Shown here: piece by piece, positions 24,961-33,382 of the stretch | Layout of the letters: every line of letters begins with the position of its first letter | Numbering within the stretch: the stretch's first letter is position 1 | Assembly: GCF_041714655.1 (NCBI RefSeq) | Contig: NZ_CP168219.1 | Span: forward strand, 3,100,001-3,164,000 | Direction of reading: 5' to 3' | Length of the DNA: 64,000 nt | Source: Pseudoroseicyclus_A sp041714655 | Lineage (GTDB): Bacteria; Pseudomonadota; Alphaproteobacteria; Rhodobacterales; Rhodobacteraceae | Program-made: the position numbers and the translations under genes | The notes under the pieces: generated by a model | What the model was told of the DNA's origin: nothing | The model's database searches: none | Seen by the model: only the letters and a program-made list of their open reading frames with translations

Positions 24961-25413
24961 CTAGGCCCTCAGATGCAGGGTCGCATTCGCAAAGGGCAGC
25001 CCCTCGTCATCGACCTCGCGCCGGGAAAGCTGCCGGAACCCGAGCGCCTCATAGAAGCGCACCGCCTGCCGGTTGGCGGTATAGACCTCGAGCGTCAGCT
25101 CGCCCGTCCGCGCCAGCGCGTGAAAGATGAGCCGCCGCCCGATGCCCAGCCCCTGACGCTCCGGCGCGACGAAGATCCCGCCGACGAAGGTGCCAAGGAG
25201 GCTGATGAAGCCTGCGGGCTCGCCGCCGAGGCAGGCCACCGCGGTCTCGGCCTTCGGCAGATATTCCTGCTCGATGAGGCGCCGCTGCTCGATGAGCCGC
25301 GGCTCTCCGATGAAGGGATGCGCAAGCAGCGAGGCTGCGAACCAGATGTCGGACAGTCTTTCCAGATCCGTCGCCGCGACAAACGGCCGGATCACAAGGT
25401 CTTCGGTCTCCAT
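24961..25413 (-). CDS. GNAT family N-acetyltransferase
   Basis: A 150-residue GNAT protein. The acetyl-CoA-binding motif A is GIFVAPERQGLGIGRRLI and motif B is in LTLEVYTANRQAVRFYEALGF. I start it at METEDLVIRP, because AGGAGGGTCTC directly precedes it; a longer frame would begin 13 codons earlier. It transfers an acetyl group from acetyl-CoA to an unknown amine. It is convergent with mnmH and divergent from the second GNAT gene. Confidence 0.85.
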   Translation of the reverse strand: METEDLVIRPFVAATDLERLSDIWFAASLLAHPFIGEPRLIEQRRLIEQEYLPKAETAVACLGGEPAGFISLLGTFVGGIFVAPERQGLGIGRRLIFHALARTGELTLEVYTANRQAVRFYEALGFRQLSRREVDDEGLPFANATLHLRA

Positions 25414-25641
25414 GAGACCCTCCTGAAGATGATGTGCAAAAAGGATCGGCACCGCTGTGCCGAGCGACGCCGCTCCCTGCGGCCAGCCATGGCCTTCCGT
25501 GCATCGATCTCCTCTTGAGGCGGCCCCGTCCTAAGCGCCCTGCCCGCCCGGCACAATGGCCGCTCTGCCCGAAGGTCGCTGTCCTCCCGCAGCGCCCTGC
25601 GCTACTGCCGCCGCATGTCCGACAGGCAGGAGCGGGGAGAG

Positions 25642-26163
25642 ATGCCGGAGCACGACGTGACCATTCGCCGGGGCCGGCCCGATGAGGCAGCGGCCCTCGC
25701 CCGCCTGCATGTCGATGTCTGGCGGGCGACATATGGTGGTCTCGCGCCGGAGGAGGCCCTCAGCCGCCTCGATGAGGCCAGGCGCATGCCCTATTGGTCC
25801 GGGGCGCTCGCCACCGTCCAGCCCGCGCGGGGCGTCTGGGTGGCGGAGGAGGCCGGCAAACTTCTCGGTGTCGTCAGCCTCGGCGCCGCCACCCATCCGA
25901 CCTTCGCCGGACGGGCCGAGATCAAGCATCTCTATGTCGCGGCGGAGGCGCAGGGCCGCGGCCTCGGCAAGCGCCTGCTGCAGGCTGCCCTCGAGGATTG
26001 CCGCTCCGCCGGAGAGCACGGCGCCGCGCTCGCCGTCGTGCGGCAGAATGCGCGGGCGCGGGCGTTCTACAGGGCGATGGGGGGCGTGGAAGGGGCCGGC
26101 TTCCTCGACCCGGGGCCGCTCTGGCGGTCGGAGAACATCGTCGTCACCTGGGAGTTCGGCTAG
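25642..26163 (+). CDS. GNAT family N-acetyltransferase
   Basis: A 173-residue GNAT protein of the RimI-like group: VDVWRATYGGLAPEEAL near the N-terminus, then the acetyl-CoA loop IKHLYVAAEAQGRGLGKRLL and VVRQNARARAFYRAMGG. The start MPEHDVTIRRG is preceded by AGGAGCGGGGAGAG; an in-frame ATG at 25615 is an alternative. The substrate is unknown. The 228-base gap to the divergent GNAT gene shows no gene or clear site. Confidence 0.85.
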   Translation: MPEHDVTIRRGRPDEAAALARLHVDVWRATYGGLAPEEALSRLDEARRMPYWSGALATVQPARGVWVAEEAGKLLGVVSLGAATHPTFAGRAEIKHLYVAAEAQGRGLGKRLLQAALEDCRSAGEHGAALAVVRQNARARAFYRAMGGVEGAGFLDPGPLWRSENIVVTWEFG

Positions 26164-26208
26164 GCGCTGCCCCGCGAGCCCGCCCGGTGGTGCGGGCCGA
26201 GCCCGGCC

Positions 26209-28341
26209 CTACCGGCAGACGATCCGCGGCGCGCCCTCGGTCACCCGGCCGATCTGCGCCGCCTCATAGCCCGCCGCCCGCAGCGCCTCGAGGAGCCCAT
26301 CGGCCTCCTCCGCCGCCACCGCCGCCAGCATCCCGCCGCAGGTCTGCGGATCGAAGAGGAGCTCCCCCCTCGCCCCCGACGCGCCGCTCACCGGCCCGGC
26401 GCCGGCGCGGTTGTCGGCCCAGATCGTCGAGCGGAGGCCCGCCGCCGCCAGCGCCTCCGCCCCCGGCAGCACCGGCACCGCCGCCAGATCCAGCTCCGCC
26501 GCCACGCCCGAGGCCTCCACCATCCCCGCCAGATGCCCGGCGAGGCCGAAGCCCGTCACATCCGTCATCGCATGGGCGCCGGAGAGGATCGCCGCCACCT
26601 CGCCCTGCCCCCGGCCCATCGCCGCGAGGCAGCCGGCCACCACCGGCCCCGGCGCCCGGCCCGCCATCTCGGCGGCGAGGATCACCCCGGTGCCGATCGG
26701 CGCCGTCAGGAGCAGCGCATCGCCCGGCCGCGCCCCGGCGAGGGTGATCGGCTCCCGCTCAAGTAGGCCCGTCAGCGTCAGCCCGATCTGCATCTCGGCG
26801 CCCATCGTCGTGTGGCCGCCGGCGATCTCCGCCCCCGCTTCCGCCAGCGCCTCCCCGGCGCCGGCCATGACCTCCGCCAGCGTCCGCCGCTGCAGGGCCT
26901 CGCTCATCCGCGGCAGCGTCAGCGACAAAAGCGCCGCCTGCGGCCGGGCGCCCATGGCCCAGATGTCGCCGAGCGCATGGAGCGTCGTCAGCCGCGCCAT
27001 CGCATAGGGGTCCTCCGTGAAGTCGCGGAGGTGGTCCGTCGTCACCACCTGTCGGGCGCCGCCGGTGTGGAGCACCGCCGCATCGTCGCCCTTCAGCCGC
27101 TCGAGCCCCGGCCCCGGCGCCGGCAACCCGGCCAGAGCCTCCCCCAGCGCTCCCCGCCCGACCTTAGCACCGCAGCCGCCGCAGAGCGCCGCCTCGCCGA
27201 ACGCGTCCGCCCCGGCGGCGCGGTGGCGCGGCGGGTCCAGCCGCATCGGCGCCACGTCCGACAGGCGCTCCATGAAGCGCCGGTCGATCCGGTCCTTCCA
27301 GTGCCAGATGAGGGCGCCCTTGAGGATCAGCCCGTTCCGCGCCCCCACCGCTCGTTTCCCGCCTAGGGACACCAGCTTCAGATAATCGCGCTGCGGCCGG
27401 AAGCGCTGCATCCGCCCCCGCCCCTCGAGCGCCACCTTGAGGTTGTGCGTCAGCACCGGCGCCGCCCGCACCGCGAAGACGCCGGCCTTCGGCCGCGGGT
27501 CCCAGGCGTAATGGGCGCAGTCGCCGGCGGCGAAGATGGCGGGGTCGGAGGATTGGAGCGTCTGGCCAACGCTCACGAAACCCTCGTGGAGCGTCAGCCC
27601 CGTCTCCGCCAGCCAGCCCTGCGGCGCCGTCGCCGCCGTGCCGATGGTGAAGGCCGAGGGCAGCGTGCGACCGTCCGAGAGCATCACCGTCTCCGGCCCC
27701 ACGGCCACCGGGTCCACCCCCTCGATCAGCTCGACCCGGCCCTCGAGTTCGGCGCGGATTACCGCCGCGCTCCGCTCCGGCAAGCGGGAGAGGAGCGCCC
27801 CCCGCTCCACCAGCCGCACGCGGGCGCCCTTGCAGCCCTCCGCCACGGCGAGCGCCAGTTCGACCCCGGCGATGCCGCCGCCGATGACCACGACATCGCC
27901 GCCTCTGGCCCTGAACGCCTCCCACCGCGCGAGGAAGCCCCCGAGCGGCTTGGCCGGCACGCCATGCTCCGCGAAGCCCGGCAGGCCCGGCATGGCGGAG
28001 CTGATGCCGATGTCGAGCGACAGGATGTCGTAGCCGACGGGCGGCCGGCCAGTGACATGGACCTCCTGCCGCGCCCGGTCGATCCCCTCGGCCCGGCCCG
28101 GCACCAGCCGCGCCCGGGCGGCGCGGGCGAGCTTCACGAGGTCGATCGAGAGGGCCTCGGGCGGGTAATGCCCGGCGACGACGCCCGGCAGCATCCCGGA
28201 ATAGGCGGTGACAGGCCCGGGGTCGACCAGCGTCAGCCGCGCCCCGGTCAGCGGCCGCATCGCCCAGCGCTTGAGGAGCAGCGCATGCGCATGCCCGCCG
28301 CCGACGAGCACCAGATCGCGGGTGAGCGGATGCGCCATCAT
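26209..28341 (-). CDS. selD: FAD/NAD(P)-binding oxidoreductase fused to selenide, water dikinase (SelD)
   Basis: A 710-residue fusion. Residues 1-375 are an NDH-2-like flavoprotein: VGGGHAHA at 13-20, VVIGGGIAGVE at 151-161, AAGDCAHYAW at 271-280. Residues 385-710 are SelD: LCGGCGAKVGRG with Cys390 in the position of the catalytic Cys/Sec, LKGDDAAVL, TTDHLRDFTEDPYAMARL, GGHTTMGAEMQIGL and FDPQTCGG. It makes selenophosphate from selenide and ATP; the flavin domain may reduce selenium compounds for it. With MnmH two genes away it forms a selenouridine pathway; no selA or selB is seen here. It overlaps the upstream flavin-protein gene (ATGA). Confidence 0.93.
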   Translation of the reverse strand: MMAHPLTRDLVLVGGGHAHALLLKRWAMRPLTGARLTLVDPGPVTAYSGMLPGVVAGHYPPEALSIDLVKLARAARARLVPGRAEGIDRARQEVHVTGRPPVGYDILSLDIGISSAMPGLPGFAEHGVPAKPLGGFLARWEAFRARGGDVVVIGGGIAGVELALAVAEGCKGARVRLVERGALLSRLPERSAAVIRAELEGRVELIEGVDPVAVGPETVMLSDGRTLPSAFTIGTAATAPQGWLAETGLTLHEGFVSVGQTLQSSDPAIFAAGDCAHYAWDPRPKAGVFAVRAAPVLTHNLKVALEGRGRMQRFRPQRDYLKLVSLGGKRAVGARNGLILKGALIWHWKDRIDRRFMERLSDVAPMRLDPPRHRAAGADAFGEAALCGGCGAKVGRGALGEALAGLPAPGPGLERLKGDDAAVLHTGGARQVVTTDHLRDFTEDPYAMARLTTLHALGDIWAMGARPQAALLSLTLPRMSEALQRRTLAEVMAGAGEALAEAGAEIAGGHTTMGAEMQIGLTLTGLLEREPITLAGARPGDALLLTAPIGTGVILAAEMAGRAPGPVVAGCLAAMGRGQGEVAAILSGAHAMTDVTGFGLAGHLAGMVEASGVAAELDLAAVPVLPGAEALAAAGLRSTIWADNRAGAGPVSGASGARGELLFDPQTCGGMLAAVAAEEADGLLEALRAAGYEAAQIGRVTEGAPRIVCR

Positions 28342-28937
28342 GGGACGAGCCACGCCCCGCCCCAGCCCGGCGCCTCGAACCGCGCCCGACGGTGCGCCGC
28401 GCCGAGGTGGAGCACCTCCAGCGCTGCCACGTCGAGCGTCACCGTCGCGAAGGCCTCCGGCGCGGGCCGCAGCTCCCAGGCGCCGCCCTCGGCGATCACC
28501 ATCCCGGGCGCCGGCTGCTTGCCGTAGTTCTCCTGCCGCGCCGCCGCCCAGTCCGCCGCCGAGGCGCCGGTCTCGACCCGCGCCCGCCCGGTCAGCCGGA
28601 GCTGCAGCGCCGCCGCCTCGTCCCAGATCAGCAGCGCCGCCCTCGGATCGGCCTTGAGCTCCGCCACCTTCGCCGTCGCCGCATCGGTATGGACCACCGC
28701 CTCCAAAGCCCCCCCGTCTTTGCTCCCGAAAAATCCTCGGGGGGATCCGGGGGGCAGACGGCCCCCCGGGGCGGGGGGTTCGGGGGGCTGCCAAGCCCCC
28801 CGCGCCTCGCCCCGCGCCTCGCGCAGCATCACCACCCGCATCTCCGGCCCGTCGCCGACCGTGCCCAGCACCGCCACCCGCGGCAGCGCGCCCAGCACGG
28901 CCTCGGCCGCGGCCCATATCTCGTCCAGCGTCTCCAT
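28338..28937 (-). CDS. Pyridoxamine 5'-phosphate oxidase-like flavin protein with an in-frame repeat insertion
   Basis: A 199-residue protein. The split-barrel flavin-binding pattern is present on both sides of an odd segment: VAVLGTV ... EMRVVMLRE (21-40) and LEAVVHTDAATAKVAELKADPRAALLIWD (from 78). Between them, residues ~43-77 (rich in Pro, Gly and Arg, including GGRLPPGSPRGFFGSK) are encoded by a copy of palindromic repeat family A. In relatives only a few residues link these two strands, so the element has inserted in frame and the gene stays open. Whether the protein still folds is unknown. It is coupled to the SelD fusion gene (ATGA). The start METLDEIW is the likely one; a GTG at 28973 is an alternative. 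Confidence 0.75.
   Translation of the reverse strand: METLDEIWAAAEAVLGALPRVAVLGTVGDGPEMRVVMLREARGEARGAWQPPEPPAPGGRLPPGSPRGFFGSKDGGALEAVVHTDAATAKVAELKADPRAALLIWDEAAALQLRLTGRARVETGASAADWAAARQENYGKQPAPGMVIAEGGAWELRPAPEAFATVTLDVAALEVLHLGAAHRRARFEAPGWGGAWLVP
28711..28807 (+). repeat. Palindromic repeat family A, copy 1 (inside a coding sequence)
   Basis: On the plus strand: TTTGCTCCCGAAAAATCCTC from 28719, then CGGGGGG, a GGGGGGC/GCCCCCC hairpin around the CAGACGG core, then a second hairpin with CTGCCAAG as loop. The same order of modules appears on the minus strand at 32335-32440 and 47864-47939 and in degenerate form at 62781-62870. This copy lies within the flavin-protein gene on the opposite strand and keeps its frame open. 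Confidence 0.85.
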
Positions 28938-28974
28938 CGCCCGCTTGTCGCATGGCCCCGCGCGGGCCACCACC

Positions 28975-29991
28975 TCACTCGTAGCCGGTCATCTCCAGAT
29001 AGCCGCGCCCCTCGTGGCTGCCGGTGACGCGCACCGGGCCTTCCCAATAGGGCGGCACCACGCCCATCCAGGCGTCCGGGTTCAGCGGTTCCAGCTCCAC
29101 GTCGAGCCTCTTCGCCGGCAGCTCCAGCCGCCAGCGGAGGGGGATCTGCCGCCCCGCGACCTCGCCGAAGGCCAGGGGCGTCGCGCGGAGCGCGCCGTCG
29201 GGGAAGGGTTCGGCCGCCCCGTCCGGCGCGATCCAGGTGGCCTGGGTGAAATCCTCCTCCCCCCGGAGGACGAAGCCCATCAGCCGCGCGCCATCCGCGA
29301 AGGAGAGCCCGACCCAGTCCCAGCCCTCCTGCCCCGGCCCGAGAAAGCGGGAGGAGAACTCCCGGTCGAGCCAGGCCGTGCCGGTGACGGGCACCTCGCC
29401 TTCGGGCAGCGTCAGCACGCCCTCCGCCCGGTAGAAGGGCTGCGAATAGTAATGGCTCGCCTGCCCCCCGGCGCTCTTCACCGAATAGCCCTCGGTGCCT
29501 TAAAGGACGAGCGGCCCCTCTGCCTCCAGCGCCAGCTCATAGGCAAAGTCGGGGCCGGCGGCGGTGAGGGTCACGGCCTCCAGCCCCTCCCCCGCCATCC
29601 GCCATTCATCGATCCAGGCCTCGAAGGGCGCGGCGGTGACACCGGCCTGCCCGGTGTCGCCCCTCGCGTAGCGGGCGGTGGCGAGGTGGTCCTCCGCCGA
29701 GGTGACGGCGGCATGGGCGAACCAGACCTGTTCTGCCCCGGGCCGGAGGGCGGAGCGGAAGAGCGTCCATTGCGCGCCGTATTCCGTGCCGTCCGGGCCG
29801 GTGAGGTTGGCGGTGACATACCACCATTCGGTGCGGAAGGCCGGATGGGCGCCGTGATCCTCCGGGAAGGCGAAGGCGCGGCCCGGGGTCACCTCCGCGA
29901 AGCCCTCCGCCCCCTCGCCGAGCCCGGCAAAGCCCTGCCCGAGCGCCGGGGAGGCGAGGCAGATTGCGACCAGCAGGGCCTTAACGTTCAT
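28975..29991 (-). pseudogene. AttH/CrtC-like lipocalin-domain secreted protein interrupted by an in-frame TAA
   Basis: A 339-codon frame with a single stop. The first part (29500-29991) has a signal peptide (MNVKALLVAICLASPALG) and the AttH/CrtC-type motif FRTEWWYVTANL. The reading then hits TAA at 29500-29502, and the same frame continues as GTEGYSVKSAGGQASHYYSQPFY... up to 28975, the conserved second half (TAWLDREFSSRFLGPGQEGWDW). No base is gained or lost, so one C-to-T change (CAA to TAA) explains it. AttH proteins are periplasmic hydrolase or hydratase-like partners of LolD/FtsX-type transporters, as here. The gene overlaps the permease stop by 11 bases. Recent inactivation, a sequencing error, or suppression are all possible. 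Confidence 0.8.
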
Positions 29992-32449
29992 GCGCGAAGA
30001 CCTTCAGAAGCTCGGCCGGGGCGATGCGCCAGAGCCGCCAGGCCGGCCAGAGCGCCGCCAGCGCCGCCGCCAGCAGGCAAAGCCCGAAGAGCCGCGCGTA
30101 ATCCCAGGGGAAGAGCGCCATCGGCAGCGCCCAGCCGAAGGCGGCGGTGTTGACCTTGGCGAGGAGCGCCAGCGCGAGGGCGAGGCCGAGGGGCAGCGCC
30201 GCGAGCGCGGTGAGGGCGGCCAGCATCATCGCCCGCCCCATCTCCAGCCCAGCAAGCCGGCCCCGCGTCAGCCCCATGGCCCAGACGGGCGCGAGCTGCG
30301 GCAGCCGCCGCCCGGCCATGGTGAGGAGCGAGAAGAGCATCGCCAGCGCCGCCGTCGCCAGCGTCGCGGCGTTGAGCGCGGCGGTGACCGTGAAGGTCCG
30401 CTCGAAGATCTCGAGCGCCGCCGCCTTCATCGCCGCCTGATCCGTCACCCGTCCCGGCGGGATGCCGGCGGCGGCGAGGACGGGGCGGAGCGCCGCGGGC
30501 TCGCCGATGAGGCCGAAGCGGGTCGGCTGCACCTCCGGATGCAGGCGGCGGAAGAGCGCTTCGCCGACGATCACCTGCCAGTCCGGATTGCCGTAGTCGC
30601 CATAGATGCCGAGGATCGGCAGACTCTCCGGCCCGAGGCTGAGGGCATCGCCCGGGGCCAGCCCCTCGGCTCGGGCGAATTGCTCGTTGACGAGCGCGCC
30701 CTCGCCGGCATCGAGCCTCTCCCAGACCTCCGGCAGCGCATCGAGAAAGCCCCAGGCCTCTCGGTAGGCCGGATCGGGGCGCATGCCGAGCAGCTCGCCC
30801 GGATGGCCGCGGAGCACCAGCTCCGCGCCGAGGAGCGGCAGGACGCGGGCGTCGAGCCCGGCGAGGGCCTCCGCCTCCTCCGGCGCGGCGAGGTCGACAT
30901 AGAGGTCGGCGATCAGCCGCTGGTCGAGAAAGCCGGTGAAGGTGGCGCGGAAGGACGAAACCATCGTCGAGACCCCCACATTCGCGGCCATGGCGAGGAG
31001 GAGCGCCATCAGTGCCAGCGACAGGCCGGGGAGCTGCTGGCGGCTGTCGGCCCAGACCCATTGGGCGAGCGGCCGCCGCGCGGCGGCCTCGCCGAGCTTC
31101 AGGATCAGCGCGAGGACCGCGGGCAGGATCAGCGCCGCCCCGAGGAGCAGCCCTGCGAGCAGCGCGAAGGCGGCGGGCAGGCTCTCGGCGCGGGTCAGCG
31201 CGGCGGCCCCGGCGAGCAGCAGCGCCCCGCCCGCCGCCTGAATGGCCCGCCCCCGCCCGGCGCGCATCGCCCAGGCACGGCCCCCGGCCGAGGCGAGCAG
31301 CGGCATCCGCGCGATCTGCCAGAGCCCCGAGCCCCCGGCGAGCCCGGCGCCGATCAGGCTCATGCCGAGCGCCGCCGCCACCGCCGCGGGGCGCAGCGAG
31401 AGCTGCCCGGGCACCTCGGCGCGATAGAGGCTCGCGAGCGAGGCGGAGACGTCGGGCAGGAGAAGCGCCGCGAGGGCGAGCCCCAGCGCGAGACCGAGCA
31501 ATGCGGCGGCGAGCGCGAAGAGGAGGAGCTCAAAAGCGAGGAGCCTCAGGATCGTCGAGAGCGGCAGGCCAAGCGCGCGGAGCGTCCGCACGAGGCCGCG
31601 CCGCTGCTCGATCGCCAGCCCGACGGCGCCATGGGCGATGAAGATCCCGGTCGCGAAGGCGAGAAAACCGAAGGCGGTGAGGTTGAGGTGGAACGAGCGG
31701 GTGAGCCGCGAGACATCCGCCGCACCGCTGGCGGGTTGCAGGACGAGCCCGGGGGCAACTTCCTCCAGCGGCGGCCGGCCGAGGGGCTGGCCCGGGAGGA
31801 GGATCAGCCGGCTGAGCTGGCCGGGGCGCGCGAGGAGCTCCTGCGCGACGGCGAGATCGGTGACGAGCGTGCCGGGGGCGGCGGAGGGGTCCTCGATGCG
31901 GGCGGCGGCGACGCCCGGCGGCAGGGCGGCGAGGGAATCCCCCCGGCCGATGATCTGACCCGGCGGGGTCAGGAAAGCGGCAAGGTCGGTGCCGGCGCCC
32001 TCCCCCGGGAGCGTGGGGGCCGACAGCGGGTCGAGCCCGACGAGCCGCTGGCCATTCAGCCGCCCCTCCACCACCGGCGAGACCAGCCAGCCCGCGCGGC
32101 GGAGCGCGGTGTAGGTGGCGAGCGGGATCGGCCCGCCATCGGCCGCGGTGAGCTGGGGATGGTCCGCCTCGCCGAGGAGCGCGGCGGCGCTGTCATAGGC
32201 GGCGCGCGCCTCGGCGTTGATCGCCTGCACCGCCGTCCAGAGCGCGGTTGCGAGCGCAAGCCCGGCGAGGAGCGCGAGGGCCTGCAGGGGCGCGCGGCGC
32301 CAGTGGGAGAGGAGGGCGGTGAGGGCGGGGCCGGTTCGGGGGGGCGTGCGGGGGGCTGCCGCCCCCCGGCCCCCCCGCCCGGGGGGCTGTCTGCCCCCCG
32401 GAGCCCCCCGAGGATTTTTCGGGAGCAAAGACCGGGGGGCGCCGGTCAC
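29981..32449 (-). CDS. FtsX-like ABC transporter permease whose N-terminus is encoded by a repeat
   Basis: An 822-residue permease with an N-terminal helix, a large periplasmic domain and two sets of FtsX-type membrane segments (LTAFGFLAFATGIFIAHG...; ...LATAALAMLFSLLTMAGRR). It works with the ATPase encoded before it and probably the AttH-like protein after it. The only plausible start is a GTG overlapping the ATPase stop (GTGA); the next in-frame GTG lies beyond the first membrane helix. Between that start and the native-looking ALTALLSHWRRAP, residues ~5-38 (SLLPKNPRGAPGGRQPPG...) come from palindromic repeat family A. So the repeat seems to be translated as a new N-terminus. Substrate unknown; lipid or lipoprotein export is likely from the family. 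Confidence 0.8.
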   Translation of the reverse strand: MTGAPRSLLPKNPRGAPGGRQPPGRGGRGAAAPRTPPRTGPALTALLSHWRRAPLQALALLAGLALATALWTAVQAINAEARAAYDSAAALLGEADHPQLTAADGGPIPLATYTALRRAGWLVSPVVEGRLNGQRLVGLDPLSAPTLPGEGAGTDLAAFLTPPGQIIGRGDSLAALPPGVAAARIEDPSAAPGTLVTDLAVAQELLARPGQLSRLILLPGQPLGRPPLEEVAPGLVLQPASGAADVSRLTRSFHLNLTAFGFLAFATGIFIAHGAVGLAIEQRRGLVRTLRALGLPLSTILRLLAFELLLFALAAALLGLALGLALAALLLPDVSASLASLYRAEVPGQLSLRPAAVAAALGMSLIGAGLAGGSGLWQIARMPLLASAGGRAWAMRAGRGRAIQAAGGALLLAGAAALTRAESLPAAFALLAGLLLGAALILPAVLALILKLGEAAARRPLAQWVWADSRQQLPGLSLALMALLLAMAANVGVSTMVSSFRATFTGFLDQRLIADLYVDLAAPEEAEALAGLDARVLPLLGAELVLRGHPGELLGMRPDPAYREAWGFLDALPEVWERLDAGEGALVNEQFARAEGLAPGDALSLGPESLPILGIYGDYGNPDWQVIVGEALFRRLHPEVQPTRFGLIGEPAALRPVLAAAGIPPGRVTDQAAMKAAALEIFERTFTVTAALNAATLATAALAMLFSLLTMAGRRLPQLAPVWAMGLTRGRLAGLEMGRAMMLAALTALAALPLGLALALALLAKVNTAAFGWALPMALFPWDYARLFGLCLLAAALAALWPAWRLWRIAPAELLKVFAHER
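32335..32440 (-). repeat. Palindromic repeat family A, copy 2 (N-terminus of the permease gene)
   Basis: Read on the minus strand: TTTGCTCCCGAAAAATCCTC, CGGGGGG, then a GGGGGGCAGACAGCCCCCC hairpin, then a GGGGGGCGGCAGCCCCCC hairpin. It closely resembles 28711-28807. It starts about ten bases after the permease GTG and reads in the same direction as the gene, while copy 1 is opposite to its gene; both strands of the element therefore lack stops in the frame used. Confidence 0.85.
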
Positions 32450-33090
32450 GTGATCTGCCCGTGCGACAGGTTGAGCCGGCGAGACATGGCGGAGGCCACC
32501 TTGGGCGAATGGGTGACGGTCAGGAGCGCGGCGCCGGTCTCGCTCGCGAGTTCGAGGAGGAGGGTGAGCACCTCCCCCGCGCTCGCCTCGTCGAGATTGC
32601 CGGTGGGCTCGTCGGCGAGGATCAGGGCGGGGCGGGCGGCGAGCGTGCGGGCGATGGCGGCGCGCTGCTGCTGGCCGCCCGAGAGCTCTTCGGGATATTT
32701 CGCCAGATGCGGGGTCAGGCCGAGCCGGGCGGCGAGCGCGGCGGTGAAGGCGGGATCCTCCCGCCCCGCGAGGCGGGCGTGGAAGGCGATGTTGGCGCCG
32801 GCCGTCAGCGAGGGGATCAGGTTGAACTGCTGGAAGACCAGCCCGACCGTACCGCGGCGGAGCGCGGCGCGGCCGGCCTCGCCGAGCGCCGTCGTCTCCT
32901 CCCCCCCGATGGTGACGCGGCCCTCGTCCGGCAGGTCGAGCCCGGCGGCCAGATGCATCAGCGTCGACTTGCCGGAGCCGGATTCGCCGGTGAGCGCCAG
33001 CGTCTCCCCCGGGGCGAGGGTCAGGGAGATGCCGCGCAAGACCTCGCCGCCGCCCGGAAAGCCCTTCCGGACGCCCTCAAGCGCGAGCAA
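32446..33090 (-). CDS. LolD-like ABC transporter ATP-binding protein
   Basis: A 214-residue ATPase of the MacB/LolD family: Walker A GESGSGKST, Q-loop VFQQFNLIPSL, signature LSGGQQQRAAIARTL and Walker B LILADEPTGNLD. It energises the FtsX-like permease encoded next, whose GTG overlaps this stop. It overlaps the 88-residue membrane-protein gene upstream by 14 bases. The order ATPase-permease-AttH matches att-type export operons. Confidence 0.93.
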   Translation of the reverse strand: MLALEGVRKGFPGGGEVLRGISLTLAPGETLALTGESGSGKSTLMHLAAGLDLPDEGRVTIGGEETTALGEAGRAALRRGTVGLVFQQFNLIPSLTAGANIAFHARLAGREDPAFTAALAARLGLTPHLAKYPEELSGGQQQRAAIARTLAARPALILADEPTGNLDEASAGEVLTLLLELASETGAALLTVTHSPKVASAMSRRLNLSHGQIT

Positions 33091-33343
33091 GGAGGCCGCC
33101 GACGGCGATAAGCGCGAAGAGGAGGAGCGTCAGCCCGACGAGCCGCATCTTCAGCCCGCGCTCCGCCGGATCGTCGGCCCAGGCGGCAAGCGCCCGGCCG
33201 ACGGCGAAGGGGCCGGGCCAGAGCTGGCCAGTCTGCTCCACCGCGAGAGCCCGCAGGCGGAACACCCATTGGAACATCGTCACCGTCCAGAGGAGGAAGA
33301 CGAGACCCAGGGCGGCCATGAGAGCGATCTGGAGGGGCGTCAT
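33077..33343 (-). CDS. Small membrane protein, unknown function
   Basis: An 88-residue protein with two membrane helices: IALMAALGLVFLLWTVTMFQW near the N-terminus and MRLVGLTLLLFALIAVGGLLA at the C-terminus, with a loop of about 40 residues between. I do not recognise it. It is the first gene of the run that leads to the LolD-like ATPase and overlaps it by 14 bases, so it may belong to that transporter. Confidence 0.65.
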   Translation of the reverse strand: MTPLQIALMAALGLVFLLWTVTMFQWVFRLRALAVEQTGQLWPGPFAVGRALAAWADDPAERGLKMRLVGLTLLLFALIAVGGLLARA

Positions 33344-33382
33344 GGGTGGAAGGTCGCGCCTGGGGGGGCGGATTACAAGGGG

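Noticed and set aside
29500..29502. Stop in the AttH-like gene as a selenocysteine codon, given SelD nearby
   Set aside because: The codon is TAA, not TGA, and no SECIS-like hairpin follows. A nonsense change is simpler.
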